From Anastrepha obliqua (taxonomy: Eukaryota > Arthropoda > Insecta > Diptera > Tephritidae): a stretch of DNA of 64,000 nt. The translations under genes were made by a program, and so were the position numbers. The notes under the pieces are model-generated. The model saw only the letters and a program-made list of their open reading frames with translations. It did not search any database and was not told the origin of the DNA. The stretch lies in NCBI RefSeq assembly GCF_027943255.1, contig NC_072896.1:42310501-42374500 (forward strand). Reading direction: 5' to 3'. This document shows positions 1-11,081 of this stretch, in pieces. The stretch's first letter is position 1, and the number at the start of each line of letters is the position of its first letter.

Positions 1-520
1 CACTCCGATCGAGCGCAGTTAACACTTTGGCTATTCTTGTCGAACCAAAGCGGCAATGAGGCGATGAAGCAGCTTAGCGATCGAATTGCTGTCAAGCAAG
101 TGTGAATAAGTTGGAAGCAAGAACAACAACATCGGCAAATACTGAGCTCAACAAAAGTGGTTAAGCAACAATAATAATAGTAACAAAAACTGATCGGCAA
201 CACAAACATAATTATTGTAGCAGTAAAAGTGGTGGCAGCGGCCGCGGAAGCGTTCTACAAACGCAAGCTCATTAACACACATACACATATTCTTGTGCCA
301 ATCGTCGCGTTGTATGTATGTGTTTATGCATATTATCAGCTGATAGTAACAGCTGTCATAGAACAAAAGCTTGCGCCATTTGTAGGAGTACAGTAATAAA
401 AATGGGGCGCGGGGTGTTCCAGTGTGAGCGATCGTCGATCAACAACTGTTAACAGTAATGAAATTGATAACAACAACAAATAAAATGCCAATTAGGTACA
501 TACGTAGATTCAAGAGTCGA
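1..520. other. Non-repetitive leader-like region, no supported gene
   Basis: No ORF resembles a known protein. The stretch is rich in CAA/ACA triplets (around 120-200 and 465-485), a composition common in long fly 5' untranslated exons, and a possible donor (AG|GTACATACG) follows an ATG-led run at 458-495. It could be an upstream non-coding or first exon of a plus-strand gene, but no acceptor or downstream exon can be tied to it. This is inference from composition only. Confidence 0.2.
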
Positions 521-780
521 GAGTCCAACATTATCGAAATTTTTATTATTAAAAGTTGTATTTTCTTTATATTGTTGAGTTCGTCAGTTTATTACTTTGT
601 TCACATTATACAGTTATTAAAATTGTGTATTTGTATACGATGTGCATACATGTGTGTATGGATGTATATATTCGCATTTGTAAACATACACACACACCCA
701 CTTACAGCTGCGGTCTAGAAAATAGAAGTGCTTTTAATCAGAAATGTACAGTTTTGAATCTCTGTGGATGCAGAATGACA

Positions 781-943
781 GAAAACGTTTTTTCTAATAG
801 CGGTCGTCTCTCTACAGGCAATGGCAAATCTCCGACTGTAGGTCCCTCTATTTGTGGAAAAACTTCAAAACACACACCACAAATAAGAAGAAGAGCTTAG
901 CCAAACAGGCAATAAGGGGTTTTTGAGCCAAATTTATATACAT
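781..943 (+). mobile_element. tRNA-derived SINE, 5'-truncated fragment
   Basis: Matches the body of the SINE seen in full at 25,993-26,314: the segments ctaatagcggtcg, caggcaatggcaaa, taggtccctc, tttgtgga and accacaaata occur in the same order. The tRNA-like head is missing and there is an internal deletion after the ctccga segment. It directly abuts the end of a Helitron-like element at 944. Confidence 0.75.
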
Positions 944-2389
944 ACTAGCAAACCCGACCCGCTTCGCTGGGCAAAGACACGGTGGGTCCACGTTTTGGCA
1001 TATATTTCGAGACCCTAGTCATCAATAGGTATGAAAATTACCCCACGTTAAAGCACTTATCGACAGCTTTCATTTGATGCCCATATTGCACATCCACAAC
1101 CAAAGGTTACCCGGGCCCACGTTTTGACCTATATCTCGAGACCCCAGTCACGGAGCGGCATGAGAAATACTCTGTACTAAAGCATTCACCAACAGCTTCC
1201 AATTGATATCCATATTGTACAAACACATTCTAGGGTCCACGTGTTGGTCTCTATCTCGGGACCCTAGTCACGGAGTGGCATGAAAAATACTCTGAACTAA
1301 AGCATTCACCAACAGCTTCCATTTGATACCCATATTGTATATACACATCCGAAGGTTACCCGGGCCCACGTTTTGACCTATATCTCGAGACCCCAGTCAC
1401 GTAGCGGCATGAGAAATACTCTGTACTAAAGCATTTACCAATAGCTTCCAATTGCTATCCATATTGTACAAACACATTCTAGGGTCCACGTGTTGGCCTC
1501 TATCTCGGGGCCCTAGTCACGGAGCGGCATGAAAAATACTCTGAACTAAAGCATTCACCAACAGCTTCCATTTGATACCAATATTGTATATACACATCCG
1601 AAGGTTACCCGGGCCCACGTTTTGACCTATATCTTGAGACCCCAGTCACGGAGCGGCATGAGAAATACTCTGTACTAAAGCATTCACTAACAGCTTCCAA
1701 TTGATATCCATATTGTACAAACACATTCTAGGGTCCACGTGTTGGTCTCTATCTCGGGACCCTAGTCACGGAGCGACATGAAAAATACTCTGAACTAAAG
1801 CATTCACCAACAGCTTCCATTTGATCCCCATATTGTATATACACATCCAAAGGTTACCCGGGCCCACATTTTGACCTATATCTCGAGACCCCAGTCACGG
1901 AGCGGCATGAGAAATACTCTGTACTAAAGCATTCACCAATAGCTTCCAATTGCTATCCATATTGTACAAACACATTCTAGGGTCCACGTGTTGGTCTCTA
2001 TCTCGGGACCCTAGTCACGGAGCGGCATGAAAAATACTCTGAACTAAAGCATTCACCAACAGCTTCCATTTGATACCCATATTATATATACACATCCGAA
2101 GGTTACCCGGGCCCACATTTTGACCTATATCTCGAGACCCCAGTCACGGAGCGGCATGAGAAATACTCTGTACTAAAGCATTCACCAATATCTTCCAATT
2201 GCTATCCATATTGTACAAACATATTCTAGGGTCCACGTTTTGGTCTCTATCTCGAGACCCTAGTCACGAAGCGGATGGAAATTGTGAATCTAAACCATTC
2301 TCGAATCCCATTGAACACACACAAAAAATTTCATCAAAATCGGTTCAGTCGTTTAGGAGGAGTTCAGTGACAAACACACGAACATAAGA
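944..2389 (-). mobile_element. Helitron-like non-autonomous element with internal minisatellite
   Basis: Read on the minus strand, the element starts in AT-rich sequence near 2,389. It then has a conserved leader (CCTAAACGACTGAACCGATT, around 2,340-2,357), a tandem array, and a GC-rich end that can fold as a bulged hairpin (CCCAGCGAAGCGGG), followed by GCTAG next to TAT at 944-948. A CTAG-type end with a nearby hairpin and no terminal inverted repeat fits Helitrons. No Rep/helicase ORF is present. The element at 21,300-22,330 has the same layout. The class is inferred; the repeat array and the end motif are seen directly. Confidence 0.55.
970..2270. repeat. Minisatellite with dimeric higher-order unit (about 249 bp)
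   Basis: About eleven monomers of roughly 124 bp alternate between two types. Type A carries acacattctagggtccacg and type B carries cacatccgaaggttacccg. Both contain tatctcg followed by a cagtcacggagcggcatga-like segment. The type A landmark (agcttccaattg) recurs near 1,191, 1,441, 1,690, 1,939 and 2,189, so the true unit is an A+B dimer of about 249 bp. The flanking monomers (970-1,085 and after 2,220) are more diverged. Confidence 0.9.
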
Positions 2390-2615
2390 AATATATATAT
2401 AAAGATGTACATATATATATTATATTAGTTTAGGAGAAGAGAAATTCATTATTTTCTCGGTAGATGCCTGTAGTAATCGATATCTCGTAAAATATCGATC
2501 AGACAATTTAAAGTTTATGCTCTTTGGGAACTCGTCAAGGTGACATTTCTCAGTAAAAAAGTTATTTTGCTGTTGTTTGTTTGTCCATTCAGTTGTGAGT
2601 TACAGGCTCTTAGCA

Positions 2616-2840
2616 ATGCAAGTCAATAAAGAGAATACAGTTTTTCTTTGATAAAGAGGAAAACGCAAGCCAGGCCGACGAAATTGTGAATGGTGTTTAT
2701 GATGTGGATACTATAACAGCAAATTACGTGCAATTTTGGCTTCGTCGATTCCCTTTAGGCATTTTTGATGTTAAAGAAAATGTCGATAATATCGATAATA
2801 TCAATAAAATCACAGAAATAACCGAAGTTGACCGGCATAT
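2616..2840 (+). mobile_element. Mariner transposase N-terminal fragment
   Basis: The conceptual translation contains NASQADEIVNGVYDVDT, TANYVQFWLRRF and IFDVKENVD. This is the first helix-turn-helix region of an irritans-type (SETMAR-like) mariner transposase. There is a frameshift near 2,645. The catalytic part is absent; from about 2,841 the sequence is LINE-derived. Confidence 0.7.
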
Positions 2841-3069
2841 TAGTAATTATCGACCAATTTCTAATCTTTTTGAAACCAAAGCTTTTGATAGAGTATCTCA
2901 CAACATTTTATAGTATTGTATAAACTATCCTCGCTTGGACTTCATTTGGTTTTTCTGTAGTGGATCAAATCATATTTATGCGGAAAGCGTTGTGTGGCCA
3001 TAATTGATTGTATATCCTCTGAAACATTCATTGTCTGTTCTCGAGTGCCCCAGGGCAGTATTTTACAAG
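2841..3069 (+). mobile_element. LINE reverse transcriptase fragment (jockey-like)
   Basis: NYRPISNL is followed directly by KAFDRVSHNIL and, in another frame, SETFIVCSRVPQGSI. These are RT motifs from the fingers/palm of a non-LTR retrotransposon, with the sequence between NYRPIS and KAFDRVS deleted. It ends at the mariner fragment that starts near 3,072. Confidence 0.7.
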
Positions 3070-3071
3070 GA

Positions 3072-3540
3072 CGTTTGAAAAAATAAAAACTATTTAATTG
3101 CTTGGAGTAAACCTTTCTTATTTTTCGACAGAGTCACTTCGGCCAACGCTGTTCTAGTCTGCTGATCACTTCCGAATAGCCACTCGTTTATGAAAGCCCC
3201 TCCTCGTTTGAATAAAATCTTTTTCCCGCCAGCCATTTCTCAAATTGTGGAACAAATAGTAGTTCGAGAGATCCGTGGGTGCCAAGTCGGGAGAATAAGG
3301 GGGATGTGTAATTAGTTGAAGCCCTATTTCCACTAATTTTGCGACCACAACTGCTGAGGCGTAAGCTGGTGCGTTATCGTAATGGAAAAGGAAAATCACT
3401 CGGTTTCCTCGATTCAAACAAACGCCAAACACAAAGAAATTGACTGATCTAGCTGAATTTTAGTGCGTGTTCTTCCAAGAAATGCTACTAATTAAACATA
3501 ACCTCACTTCGCGTCAGTAGTGACTTTTCACATTAATTTG
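3072..3540 (-). mobile_element. Mariner transposase C-terminal fragment
   Basis: The minus-strand reading (3,166-3,432) contains FHYDNAPAYAS with the second catalytic Asp and PPYSPDLAPTD with the third, about 34 residues apart, as in DD34D mariner. The N-terminal half is missing. A TIR-like edge (acgtttgaaaaa) is at 3,072. A second copy of the same family lies at 59,545-59,815. Confidence 0.8.
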
Positions 3541-3599
3541 ATCTTATCAAAATCATATTTTTACGGAATAGCTCAAATTCCCTGAACGTTCCCTTATAC

Positions 3600-3730
3600 C
3601 AGGCAATGGTAAACCTCCGAGTGTATTTCTGCCATGAAAAAGCTCCTCATAAAAAACCATATGCCGTGCCGTTCGGAGTCGGTTTAAAGCTGCAGGTCCC
3701 TAGATTTGTGAAATAACATCGCAATATTTA
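3600..3730 (+). mobile_element. tRNA-derived SINE, internal fragment
   Basis: Carries the SINE body segments aggcaatggtaaacctccga, gtgtatttctgccatg, aaaagctcctcat and cggagtcggttt in order, without the tRNA-like head or the 3' tail. Confidence 0.8.
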
Positions 3731-3769
3731 TCTGAAATAGTACTAAAATTTGCTAAATTAAAGTTTGCT

Positions 3770-4062
3770 GATCCCATCCCATCTTACAAATTCCGCTTGC
3801 TATTGATCAAGACCTCAATTTTAAAAGATGTCTTGAAGTAGAATTTCGTTTCTTGCTCTCTCGTTTGTTTTCAATTGTATATAGTATACTAAGGGGGGCA
3901 AATAGGCAATCATCCATGCTTCAAAGTGTTGATTTTCTTACACCTCAAAGAATTCTTCGTAACACTCTTCCTTTTTATCTTAATAACCTATTTACAAATA
4001 CAAATTATGCTCGTAATGCTCCTATTAATGAGATCTCCAATTCTTACTTCCTAGATTTCTAA
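3770..4062 (+). mobile_element. LINE ORF2 C-terminal fragment
   Basis: The open frame at 3,853-4,062 ends with a pattern typical of fly LINE ORF2 tails: LPFYLNNLFTNTNYARNAPI, then a short acidic run ending LDF and stop. No catalytic motif is included. The family is inferred by resemblance to non-LTR ORF2 ends after the RT domain. Confidence 0.45.
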
Positions 4063-4088
4063 GTTTCAAAGTTTAAATTTGTGTATTC

Positions 4089-4157
4089 CCCCGGTAGCAC
4101 AGCGAATTAGTGTAAAGGTCGTCTCAATATTCTAGACCTAGTTCGAGTTCCGCCATC
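4089..4157 (+). other. tRNA-like promoter unit (SINE head or tRNA pseudogene)
   Basis: An A-box-like TAGCACAGCGAATTAGTG (4,094-4,111) is followed by a B-box-like AGTTCGAGTTCC (4,140-4,151), spaced as in tRNA genes. No convincing acceptor stem or full cloverleaf could be drawn, so it is more likely the head of a second SINE family or a decayed tRNA than a working tRNA. Confidence 0.4.
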
Positions 4158-4169
4158 CGCTCCGAAAAT

Positions 4170-5180
4170 TGTTGTGATTATTCGACGCAGGATCCACTGC
4201 TGCGGACGACGACAAGTTGACTTGGCTGGACGATGGGCTACGGATGAAGGTCAAGGTGACTCTTTGACCACGCGCATCAAAATTGTTGCTTGTGAAAGCA
4301 AATAAGCTGCCATATCCCTAAGTAGCGGTTGTCGGGTACTTGCTCTGGTGGCAAAGCTCGTAAGGAGCAGCCGATTAGCAGGTGCACCGGCTTTAGCGCC
4401 TCGCCGTTGTTTGGGTTGTTGCTTGACCCTATCCTTAGGCGGTTAACATCGCATTGATTGCGATGCGAATCAACAGCTGACTTCCCACAGGGCGCCGAAG
4501 TAGGACACCCTTGGAGGTATGAAGGGAAAGGTGAATCCTTCGTCGGTGGCATAATCAAGAATCTCCTTTTTCTACACCATAAGGCTTTCTAGAGCTCCCT
4601 CAGCTTTTTCTCTGCTCCGACAAAGTCCATCGAGTTGTTGCAGTATATTGTGGCGTCCAATGAACCTTTGCGAGCAAAAATAAATAATAGGTGAGTACAT
4701 GAAAAAGTCAATTTACATTTTCCAAGTTATGTGAATGGACCCACAATAATCCATTCCACATATTGCTAATGGCCCTTGCCCGCATGTAGTTTTCCCATGA
4801 TCTGATTTTGAAGTTTTGGCGTATAATGGAAACAGTAAATGCATTATCTAACAGTTCGACTACGGGCTTCCCGAGGGTTTGCCAGCCATATTTTCGTACC
4901 TCCTAGGCACATCAGAATTCGTTTCCTGCAAAATACTCTAACGAGTATTTATTAAATAACCACTGGACTCGACGTAATATAGACAGACTTCTCAAACACT
5001 CACTATAAAAGTTGTGTCAAAACAAAAATAATCCAGTGCAGGACATATACAAATATGCTATACATGTCGTATGGCAAGGAATAAATTTAGGTAAGAGAAA
5101 ACATTTTGCTCAAGAGCTGAAGTCAATGTGTGGGCCATAGAGTATGAAAAATTTTGTAATATACTTTGGGCGTGTGTCTG
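4170..5180. other. No recognised feature
   Basis: Moderately GC-rich sequence at 4,170-4,640 (including aagctcgtaaggagcagccg near 4,345), then AT-rich DNA. ORFs here show no recognisable family. It may be the body of the element headed by the tRNA-like unit at 4,089 or LINE untranslated sequence. I cannot support either. Confidence 0.3.
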
Positions 5181-5189
5181 ACGCCCTGA

Positions 5190-5430
5190 AGAACAAGAGT
5201 TCTACTCGCGGTACACAAACAAAAAACAGTCAAGCACGGTGGCGGCAATATAATGGGTTGGAATGTTTATCTTGGTATGGAGTAGAACCTATTCACCTCA
5301 CAATCAATAAAATTGACACGATTATTTACAAAGACATGCGTTTTATGGTAGAGAATATGATACTTCGATGGCTTTTTACGCAAGATAATGACCCAAAACG
5401 TTCGTACGGGAATGATTTTTACACAAAAAA
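5190..5430 (+). mobile_element. Tc1-type transposase fragment
   Basis: The reading contains GLECLSWYGVEPIH, IYKDMRFMVENMI and TQDNDPKR, matching the region between the first and second catalytic residues of DD34E Tc1 transposases. QDNDPK holds the second Asp. Both ends are missing. It stops about 40 bp before the TTAA-type MITE copy at 5,469. Confidence 0.7.
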
Positions 5431-5468
5431 AAAATAATTAGCCAAGCCCATCTAAAATCTATGGGGGA

Positions 5469-6092
5469 TCTTTTCAATAAGTTTTTAAAAAATATTAATA
5501 ATAAAATATTGACAAATAAGCCCATGACAGAGTTTTTTTGGAGATATGTTTTTCGAGAGGTGCTCTGCGGTGCCAATCGGCATTCGTCGTAGAATCATCT
5601 GAAACTAAAAAAGTCGAATTTTTCAGTTAAAATATGACGTAATGCTCCCCCCTACATTAATAAATTTTTTTTTTTTCATTTTTGTAGTTTTGGTGGCAAA
5701 AAAACGTAAAACGAGCATTTTTGGCGAAACATTTCGCCATATTTGTAAGTGAAAAACAACCTTAAAAAAAAAAAATGAAAAAAAAACAGTGTAGGGGGGA
5801 GGTATTTTTAATTTAGAAAACGTGTGCCAAATTTGAAAAGAATCGGTTGAATAGTTTCGGAGTTGTGATTGGCACCGACTTTTAAGAAGTCGTTTCGGGA
5901 AAAACGCGTTTGAAAAAATGACTCTGAGAAATTATCGATGCTCCGCATTCGAGGTAGAGTGCCTACAAAGGCTATAACTTTGAGAGTTCTGCTCCGATCC
6001 ACTTAAAATTTTGACACAACATTCTTGAAATGATTTACTATAAGATGAGTGAAGAAAAAAAATTTCGATTTTGTGACCCTACCCCCCCTTAA
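5469..6092. mobile_element. TTAA MITE family A, left-truncated copy
   Basis: Nearly identical base for base to 9,250-9,878, including the segments caataagtttttaaaaaata, ggtgctctgcggtgccaatc and accctacccccc, and ending in CCCCCCTTAA. The left terminus of the full copy is missing. It has no coding capacity of its own; the apparent ORFs in both copies are shared because the sequence is shared. Confidence 0.85.
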
Positions 6093-6434
6093 TTCTATGC
6101 CAAATAGAATACAAAAACTCATTGACAGTCATAGCGGACGCAGTGGTAATAGATTAAACTTCGTTAATTGAAACAGCAGTTTTAATAAAATCACTAAGTA
6201 ATTTTTGTATCGTATCTATTTCTATAGTATTTCGTACAAATTTTATTGACCACATGAATATTTCCGTTTTTCCTACTGTCACTTGTTCAAGTTTTAAAAA
6301 ATCCTTGAATTGTTATTTATATTTGTTATATATTTGTTCTATGAAATAAAAACCGCATACAAAATCTGTTATTATTAATCTAAAACATTTGAATTATCCA
6401 TATTAACGAGAGGGTTACCTATTTTAATGACCAT

Positions 6435-6572
6435 ATGACCCACGACAGTCTGTTCTACGTTACCGGAACGACCCGAGTTTACATCCGGCCAAAGACTGTC
6501 ACTCCAGCAGCATTCACCGTAAATGCATGGGAAATGCTAATGATGCTACAACTACAACAACAACCATTGCTT
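6435..6572 (+). repeat. (CAA)-tailed dyad repeat, copy 1
   Basis: A roughly 135-bp unit begins acgacagtctgttctacgtt, carries a strong inverted repeat around gtttacatccggcc, continues actgtcactccagcagcatt and ends in acaactacaacaacaacc. Related copies are at 20,713-20,850 (plus) and 48,589-48,722 (minus). The (CAA)n tail and defined 3' end suggest a short retroposon or LINE 3' end. The class is not established. Confidence 0.75.
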
Positions 6573-6599
6573 CCCAAAGCATGGCGTGTAAAGTATGCA

Positions 6600-7090
6600 A
6601 AATATAATAAAAAATATGGCTACTAATATTTAAGCTGAGCAGCTTTACACAAAATCGCTTGGTCATCGCTAAATTGTTGCTGGTTTCACATATAAGTTTT
6701 TCGCTTGGCGAGCAGCGAGCAGAGAAGTGGTGAACCGAAAGCTGAAATTATTACACTACTAGTAACTATCCGCAGTTTTATGTTATGTATATATAAATAT
6801 AAGTATATGCCAAAACATCCTCATTATGGCCTTTACCAAAGGTTAATTATAGTTAATAAATAAAAGGTAATCAACATAAATTGTTCACGTCAAATCATTA
6901 ATGTTAAAGTTCAGTATTTGTAACATATTTTAAAATTTAGCATAACACATAAATTTATTTGTCGTCGCTTTCAGCGCTTATGGACCCTGTATCCTTTACC
7001 CACATAAAACAATATTTTGTTTCGTCAGAGCGAATACTTCCAGAGCTGGAGTAATTTGTATCCATTTTTACTGCAAGGTCTAGCCAGCTG
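6600..7090. other. No recognised feature
   Basis: AT-rich sequence without a supported ORF or repeat copy. Confidence 0.3.
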
Positions 7091-7099
7091 AGCAGCTAG

Positions 7100-7330
7100 A
7101 TTTTTGCTATCTATATTATGTCACTGTAACTCGCACTTAGTTTATCGTTCCATTATATGCAAGTCTGCATTGTTATCGCTATTAACTCTGCTTCCCAAGT
7201 AAATGCAGTTCTCTACTACTTCAAAATTGTAACAGTCAGCAGAGACGTGGTGACGTCTGTGGACGTTGATATTTTCAATGTCATCGGTATTTACCAACAA
7301 TCATCCAGCCATATTCTGCACAACACGTAA
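7100..7330 (-). mobile_element. LINE reverse transcriptase C-terminal fragment (RTE-like)
   Basis: Minus-strand translation gives YNFEVVENCIYLGSRVNSD, the YNFEVV..F.YLGS.V pattern found downstream of the RT catalytic box in RTE-type and related LINEs. The frame breaks on both sides. A related fragment is at 61,090-61,430. Confidence 0.65.
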
Positions 7331-7339
7331 GGCATATTG

Positions 7340-8590
7340 TGGTTGGTGCCTCTGTATTTGGTGGTGTTGTTATTTTTTAGTTCCGCTTTTGATATTTGTA
7401 CTTCGTCATAGCTGAGTAATGAAATTCCGGCGAGAAAACTGTGATTTCTACATCTTCTTCTTTTATTCCACTGTAAGTACCAAATTTCATAGTGGATATG
7501 TGCTCCCTACATAATTTTAGTATGATGTAAACGCTAGTATAAGCGTAATTATTTTATTGTGACTTGATAGCGACTGTATATTTTTAGGCAATCCACTAGG
7601 TGGCCACTAATCTTTTTGATTTATGAAATTCCGTTCTTATCGACAAATATCGCCAAACTCAATGGAGTAACATTCTAATAAAATAAAATCCCCTAACAAT
7701 ACAGCCCTACAGATTAGAAAAGTTAATAAACCCTTTGGCTACTCAGCAATTAGGAGCGTTGACACCCCATGTCGATAGCTATCAGTACCAGCGATGATTT
7801 TGTCAAGAAATAAAAAGCCTTAAAAACATCCAAAACGTCCTGGGAATTGTGAACATATTTCCGACTCCTTGATCACTAGAGTTTATATCATATCAAGTGG
7901 AAATTTGGGTATACCAGTGCCCTCTGCGAAACAAAGCACTAAAACTTGTACCATTTGGACAGCAAATGTTAAGAATGAAATCTCTTTACAAATCTTACAG
8001 ATTACAGTATAATTGGCATACATCCTAGCATAATAGGAAAGCGCGAACAAGACCACTGTAGAATAAAAAAATATATCGCAAACTGTTGCCTGTCACTCGC
8101 CAGCACTAAGCAGCAGAAGACTGTCCATGCTTGGTAAACCCTTCTATGAATCGTCGCTGAGAAGTAACAGATCATAAGAGAAGCATTGGCAAAATTTGAT
8201 GCGGAAAAAATTGTTTGATGCTTTATAGGCTTCCCAAAAGAGGAACATCTTGAAATCGAGCAGAGAATCGTCAAAGGTTTTGCGGTATTGCTCTAGTGAA
8301 GCAAGCGTACGCCAAATGTGGTCAAAGTGTATTATAAATATTCTTTGTGAGTATTTCCAGTGAATATCCTAAGTACGGGAGTAATTTCACTTTTTTACAT
8401 TAATGTTCTATTAACAGCTATATATTGAAAAAAAAAAAAAAAAAAAATGTATTATTATACCTACTTGTATAAACAAGTATATCTGCAATGCGGCTGAAGT
8501 TTTGATGAGCAACCCAAATATTCTTCCTCCAGCTTTGTGGTTCCTTAAGCTCAGTATGAGTATGAGTATGAGTATTTCAGCTGTAGGATT
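7340..8590. other. No recognised feature
   Basis: Long AT-rich stretch. The minus-strand ORF at 8,002-8,274 resembles nothing I know. There is an A-run at 8,429-8,448 and a short (GAGTAT) microsatellite near 8,555-8,575. Confidence 0.3.
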
Positions 8591-8597
8591 TAGTTAG

Positions 8598-8880
8598 ATG
8601 AATGCTTTAAGCTTTAACAAATGGGCATCCGACAATGCACTAACTCATAACCCTGAGAAATCTCAAGTACTTGTTATTTCCAGAAAGCCAATCGACACCT
8701 CAACTTTTCCAAAAATCTTACTTGACGGCTTTGCTATTAATTATGTGCATGCGGCTAATAATCTCAGAATCATTTTCAACCAAAGATTAACTTGGGCTAG
8801 TCACGTAAATTTTGTCGTAGATAAGTTGTACGGAATGCCTCGCGAGTTACGTCACTCGGCCATTCCACTCCAAAAATTGA
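8598..8880 (+). mobile_element. LINE reverse transcriptase C-terminal fragment (jockey-like)
   Basis: The reading LSFNKWASDNALTHNPEKSQ, VLVISRKPID, then NNLRIIFNQRLTWASHVN matches the W...N.L..NP.KSQ and KNLGI.FN..LTW..H motifs that follow the YADD box in jockey-clade ORF2. YADD itself and the RNase H region are absent. Confidence 0.85.
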
Positions 8881-9141
8881 AGTTGACTGGTCGTCGTAAC
8901 ACGACATCCAACCAAATAAGTGTCATTGCACCACTTCATTTCACAAGTGATATGCCAATTAGCTTGCAATGAAAGAAGTTCAACGATACTTACGCAAATG
9001 TAGAAATGTAAAATTAGTAATAAGAAATATTTCGTTGATTCACCAATTATTGTACAAGTGAATCAACTATTGCCAATAAGTATAATTTCTATGACGTAGG
9101 CATAAGATCACTATAAATGTTATATTAGTTGTAAGAACTCA

Positions 9142-9878
9142 TTAAGGGGGTGGTAGGGTTTAGCGCTAAAAAAAAAACGCTTTTTTTTTAATTTTTTACA
9201 GAAATATGGCTTAAGATACTTTAATAAAATCAGTTGCATGTTATTGTACATCTTTTCAATAAGTTTTTAAAAAATATTAATAATAAAATATTGACAAATA
9301 AGCCCATGACAGAGTTTTTTTGGAGATATGTTTTTCGAGAGGTGCTCTGCGGTGCCAATCGGCATTCGTCGTAGAATCATCTGAAACTAAAAAAGTCGAA
9401 TTTTTCAGTTAAAGTATGACGTAATGCTCCCCCCTACATTAATAAAATTTTTTTTTTTTTTAATTTTTGTAGTTTTGGTGGCAAAAAAACGTAAAACGAG
9501 CATTTTTGGCGAAAAATTTCGCCATATTTGTAAGTGAAAAACAACCTTAAAAAACAAAAAATAAAAAAAAAACAGTGTAGGGGGGAGGTATTTTTGATTT
9601 AGAAAACGTGTGCCAAATTTGAAAAGAATCGGTTGAATAGTTTCGGAGTTGTGATTGGCACCGACTTTTAAGAAGTCGTTTCGGGAAAAACGCGTTTGAA
9701 AAAATGACTCTGAAAAACTATCGATACTCCGCATTCGAGGTAGAGTGCCTACAAAGGCTATAACTTTGAGAGTTCTGCTCCGATCCACTTAAAATGTTGA
9801 CACAACATTCCTGAAATGATTTACTATAAGATGAGTGAAGAAAAAAATTTCGATTTTGTGACCCTACCCCCCCCTTAA
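9142..9878. mobile_element. TTAA MITE family A, complete copy
   Basis: Starts TTAAGGGGGTGGTAGGGTTT at 9,142 and ends with the inverted counterpart accctacccccccccttaa-like sequence at 9,878, so TTAA flanks both sides and the termini are inverted repeats. It is about 737 bp with no transposase. TTAA target sites with G-rich ends fit piggyBac-like (or Kolobok-like) MITEs. The superfamily is inferred; the ends are seen. Confidence 0.8.
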
Positions 9879-9899
9879 AGTATTGTATTGTATACCGTT

Positions 9900-10740
9900 G
9901 ACAAATAAAGACGCAAATTAGCTTTTTTTAAGCCGCGACTTGACCTTAAAATTGTCTCGCGTGCTCTGGACTACGCGACAGTTTACTCCTCTACGCATTC
10001 GCATTTTAATGATTAAATATAGTTTTTTTAGGGTTGTGAAATCTATGCGAATTGTGGTTCTGCATGTAAACATAAGCGTAATGTTTTGCTTAATAATATT
10101 ACTCGTTATAGGTTCGGGATCAAGGCAAGAGACCACGGTTCTCATCTTTCTGACACAATTCAGATTCCTCTTACTTTTGGGCAAAATCTACTCCTCACCC
10201 TCAGAATAACTGTCACGAAGTCAATGAGAAACTCTAAACTTCTCCCTGCTAGAAATAAAACACTAGCGCACCAGACAGGTCTTGGTGCATGTGACCCGAT
10301 TTTGAAATGCTCTTTCCCAAAATTTAGTATCTATACTTGTATGTATATTTGCAGAGCATCATCAAAAAACCCACCACAAATTGGAGGAGCTCGCCCAAAC
10401 CCCTGTCAGAGGATGGCTCATCTTAGTCATAGGAACAAAATTGCTTAGGTTATGACCCACGCTCTATGTATGTACGCGTCAGTAAGTATGTATACTTAAA
10501 TACTCCACGTTGTCATGAAAATCGATAATTTATGCTTAGGTTGGGACCGCAAATTTATAGTAGTTGAGAAATTCCAAATTCCAATTTCAAATAACTCGTA
10601 TCTTTATTATCCATCATCGATAAAAATATTATTTTACTTACATAAAAACTTATACGAGTACTACTACTTTATGACCAGATACTTATCAGCAATTTTTCAG
10701 CAACAACTAAAAAAATATTTCTTTCGTTAGATAAAAATAA
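9900..10740. other. Mostly unassigned; small SINE remnant
   Basis: A 50-bp remnant of the SINE body (ccaccacaaattggaggagc) lies near 10,355-10,405. The overlapping ORFs at 9,918-10,448 on both strands are not recognisable and look like chance frames. Confidence 0.35.
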
Positions 10741-10747
10741 CGGGTGC

Positions 10748-11050
10748 TTTTTTAGAGGCGTAAATTTTTTTTAACTAAAGTTCCAAAAAAGGGAAATAAT
10801 CAATATTTCATATTTTTTACCTTAAACTTTTTTAGCTCAACTATTTTTTACTTTGAAATACTTAATTTTTATAAATACTAATTCGGGTATACGGCTAATG
10901 ATCTAACTCGACTGTGCTTTATGAAGACCATCGGTCGGCGTAATTTTTTAACACTTCCTCCTGCATAATCTTCTGAATATTGGCGTCCAAGTCGTCAATA
11001 TTAATTGGTTTATCTGTATAGATCAGTAGCACGCCTTAGACGGCTATTTC
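10748..11050 (-). mobile_element. Mariner C-terminal fragment with terminus
   Basis: The minus strand reads IYTDKPINIDDLDANIQ then MQEEVLKNYADRW, the C-terminal pattern (DKP.T.D.L..NI..VI) of the mariner group seen intact at 38,587-39,207. The edge gggtgcttttttagaggcg at 10,751 resembles that element's TIR. Confidence 0.6.
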
Positions 11051-11081
11051 TTGGTTTCACGATCGGTACTGACATGGTTGG

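Noticed and set aside
970..2270. CRISPR-like regular repeats
   Set aside because: Units are about 124 bp, directly adjacent, with no unique spacers, in a eukaryotic context. It is a minisatellite.
8598..8972. Host gene candidate of 124 residues
   Set aside because: Clear jockey-like RT C-terminal motifs.
9405..9788. 127-residue minus-strand ORF shared with 5,808-6,002
   Set aside because: The shared frame reflects near-identity of two TTAA MITE copies. The protein is low-complexity at the end and has no family resemblance.
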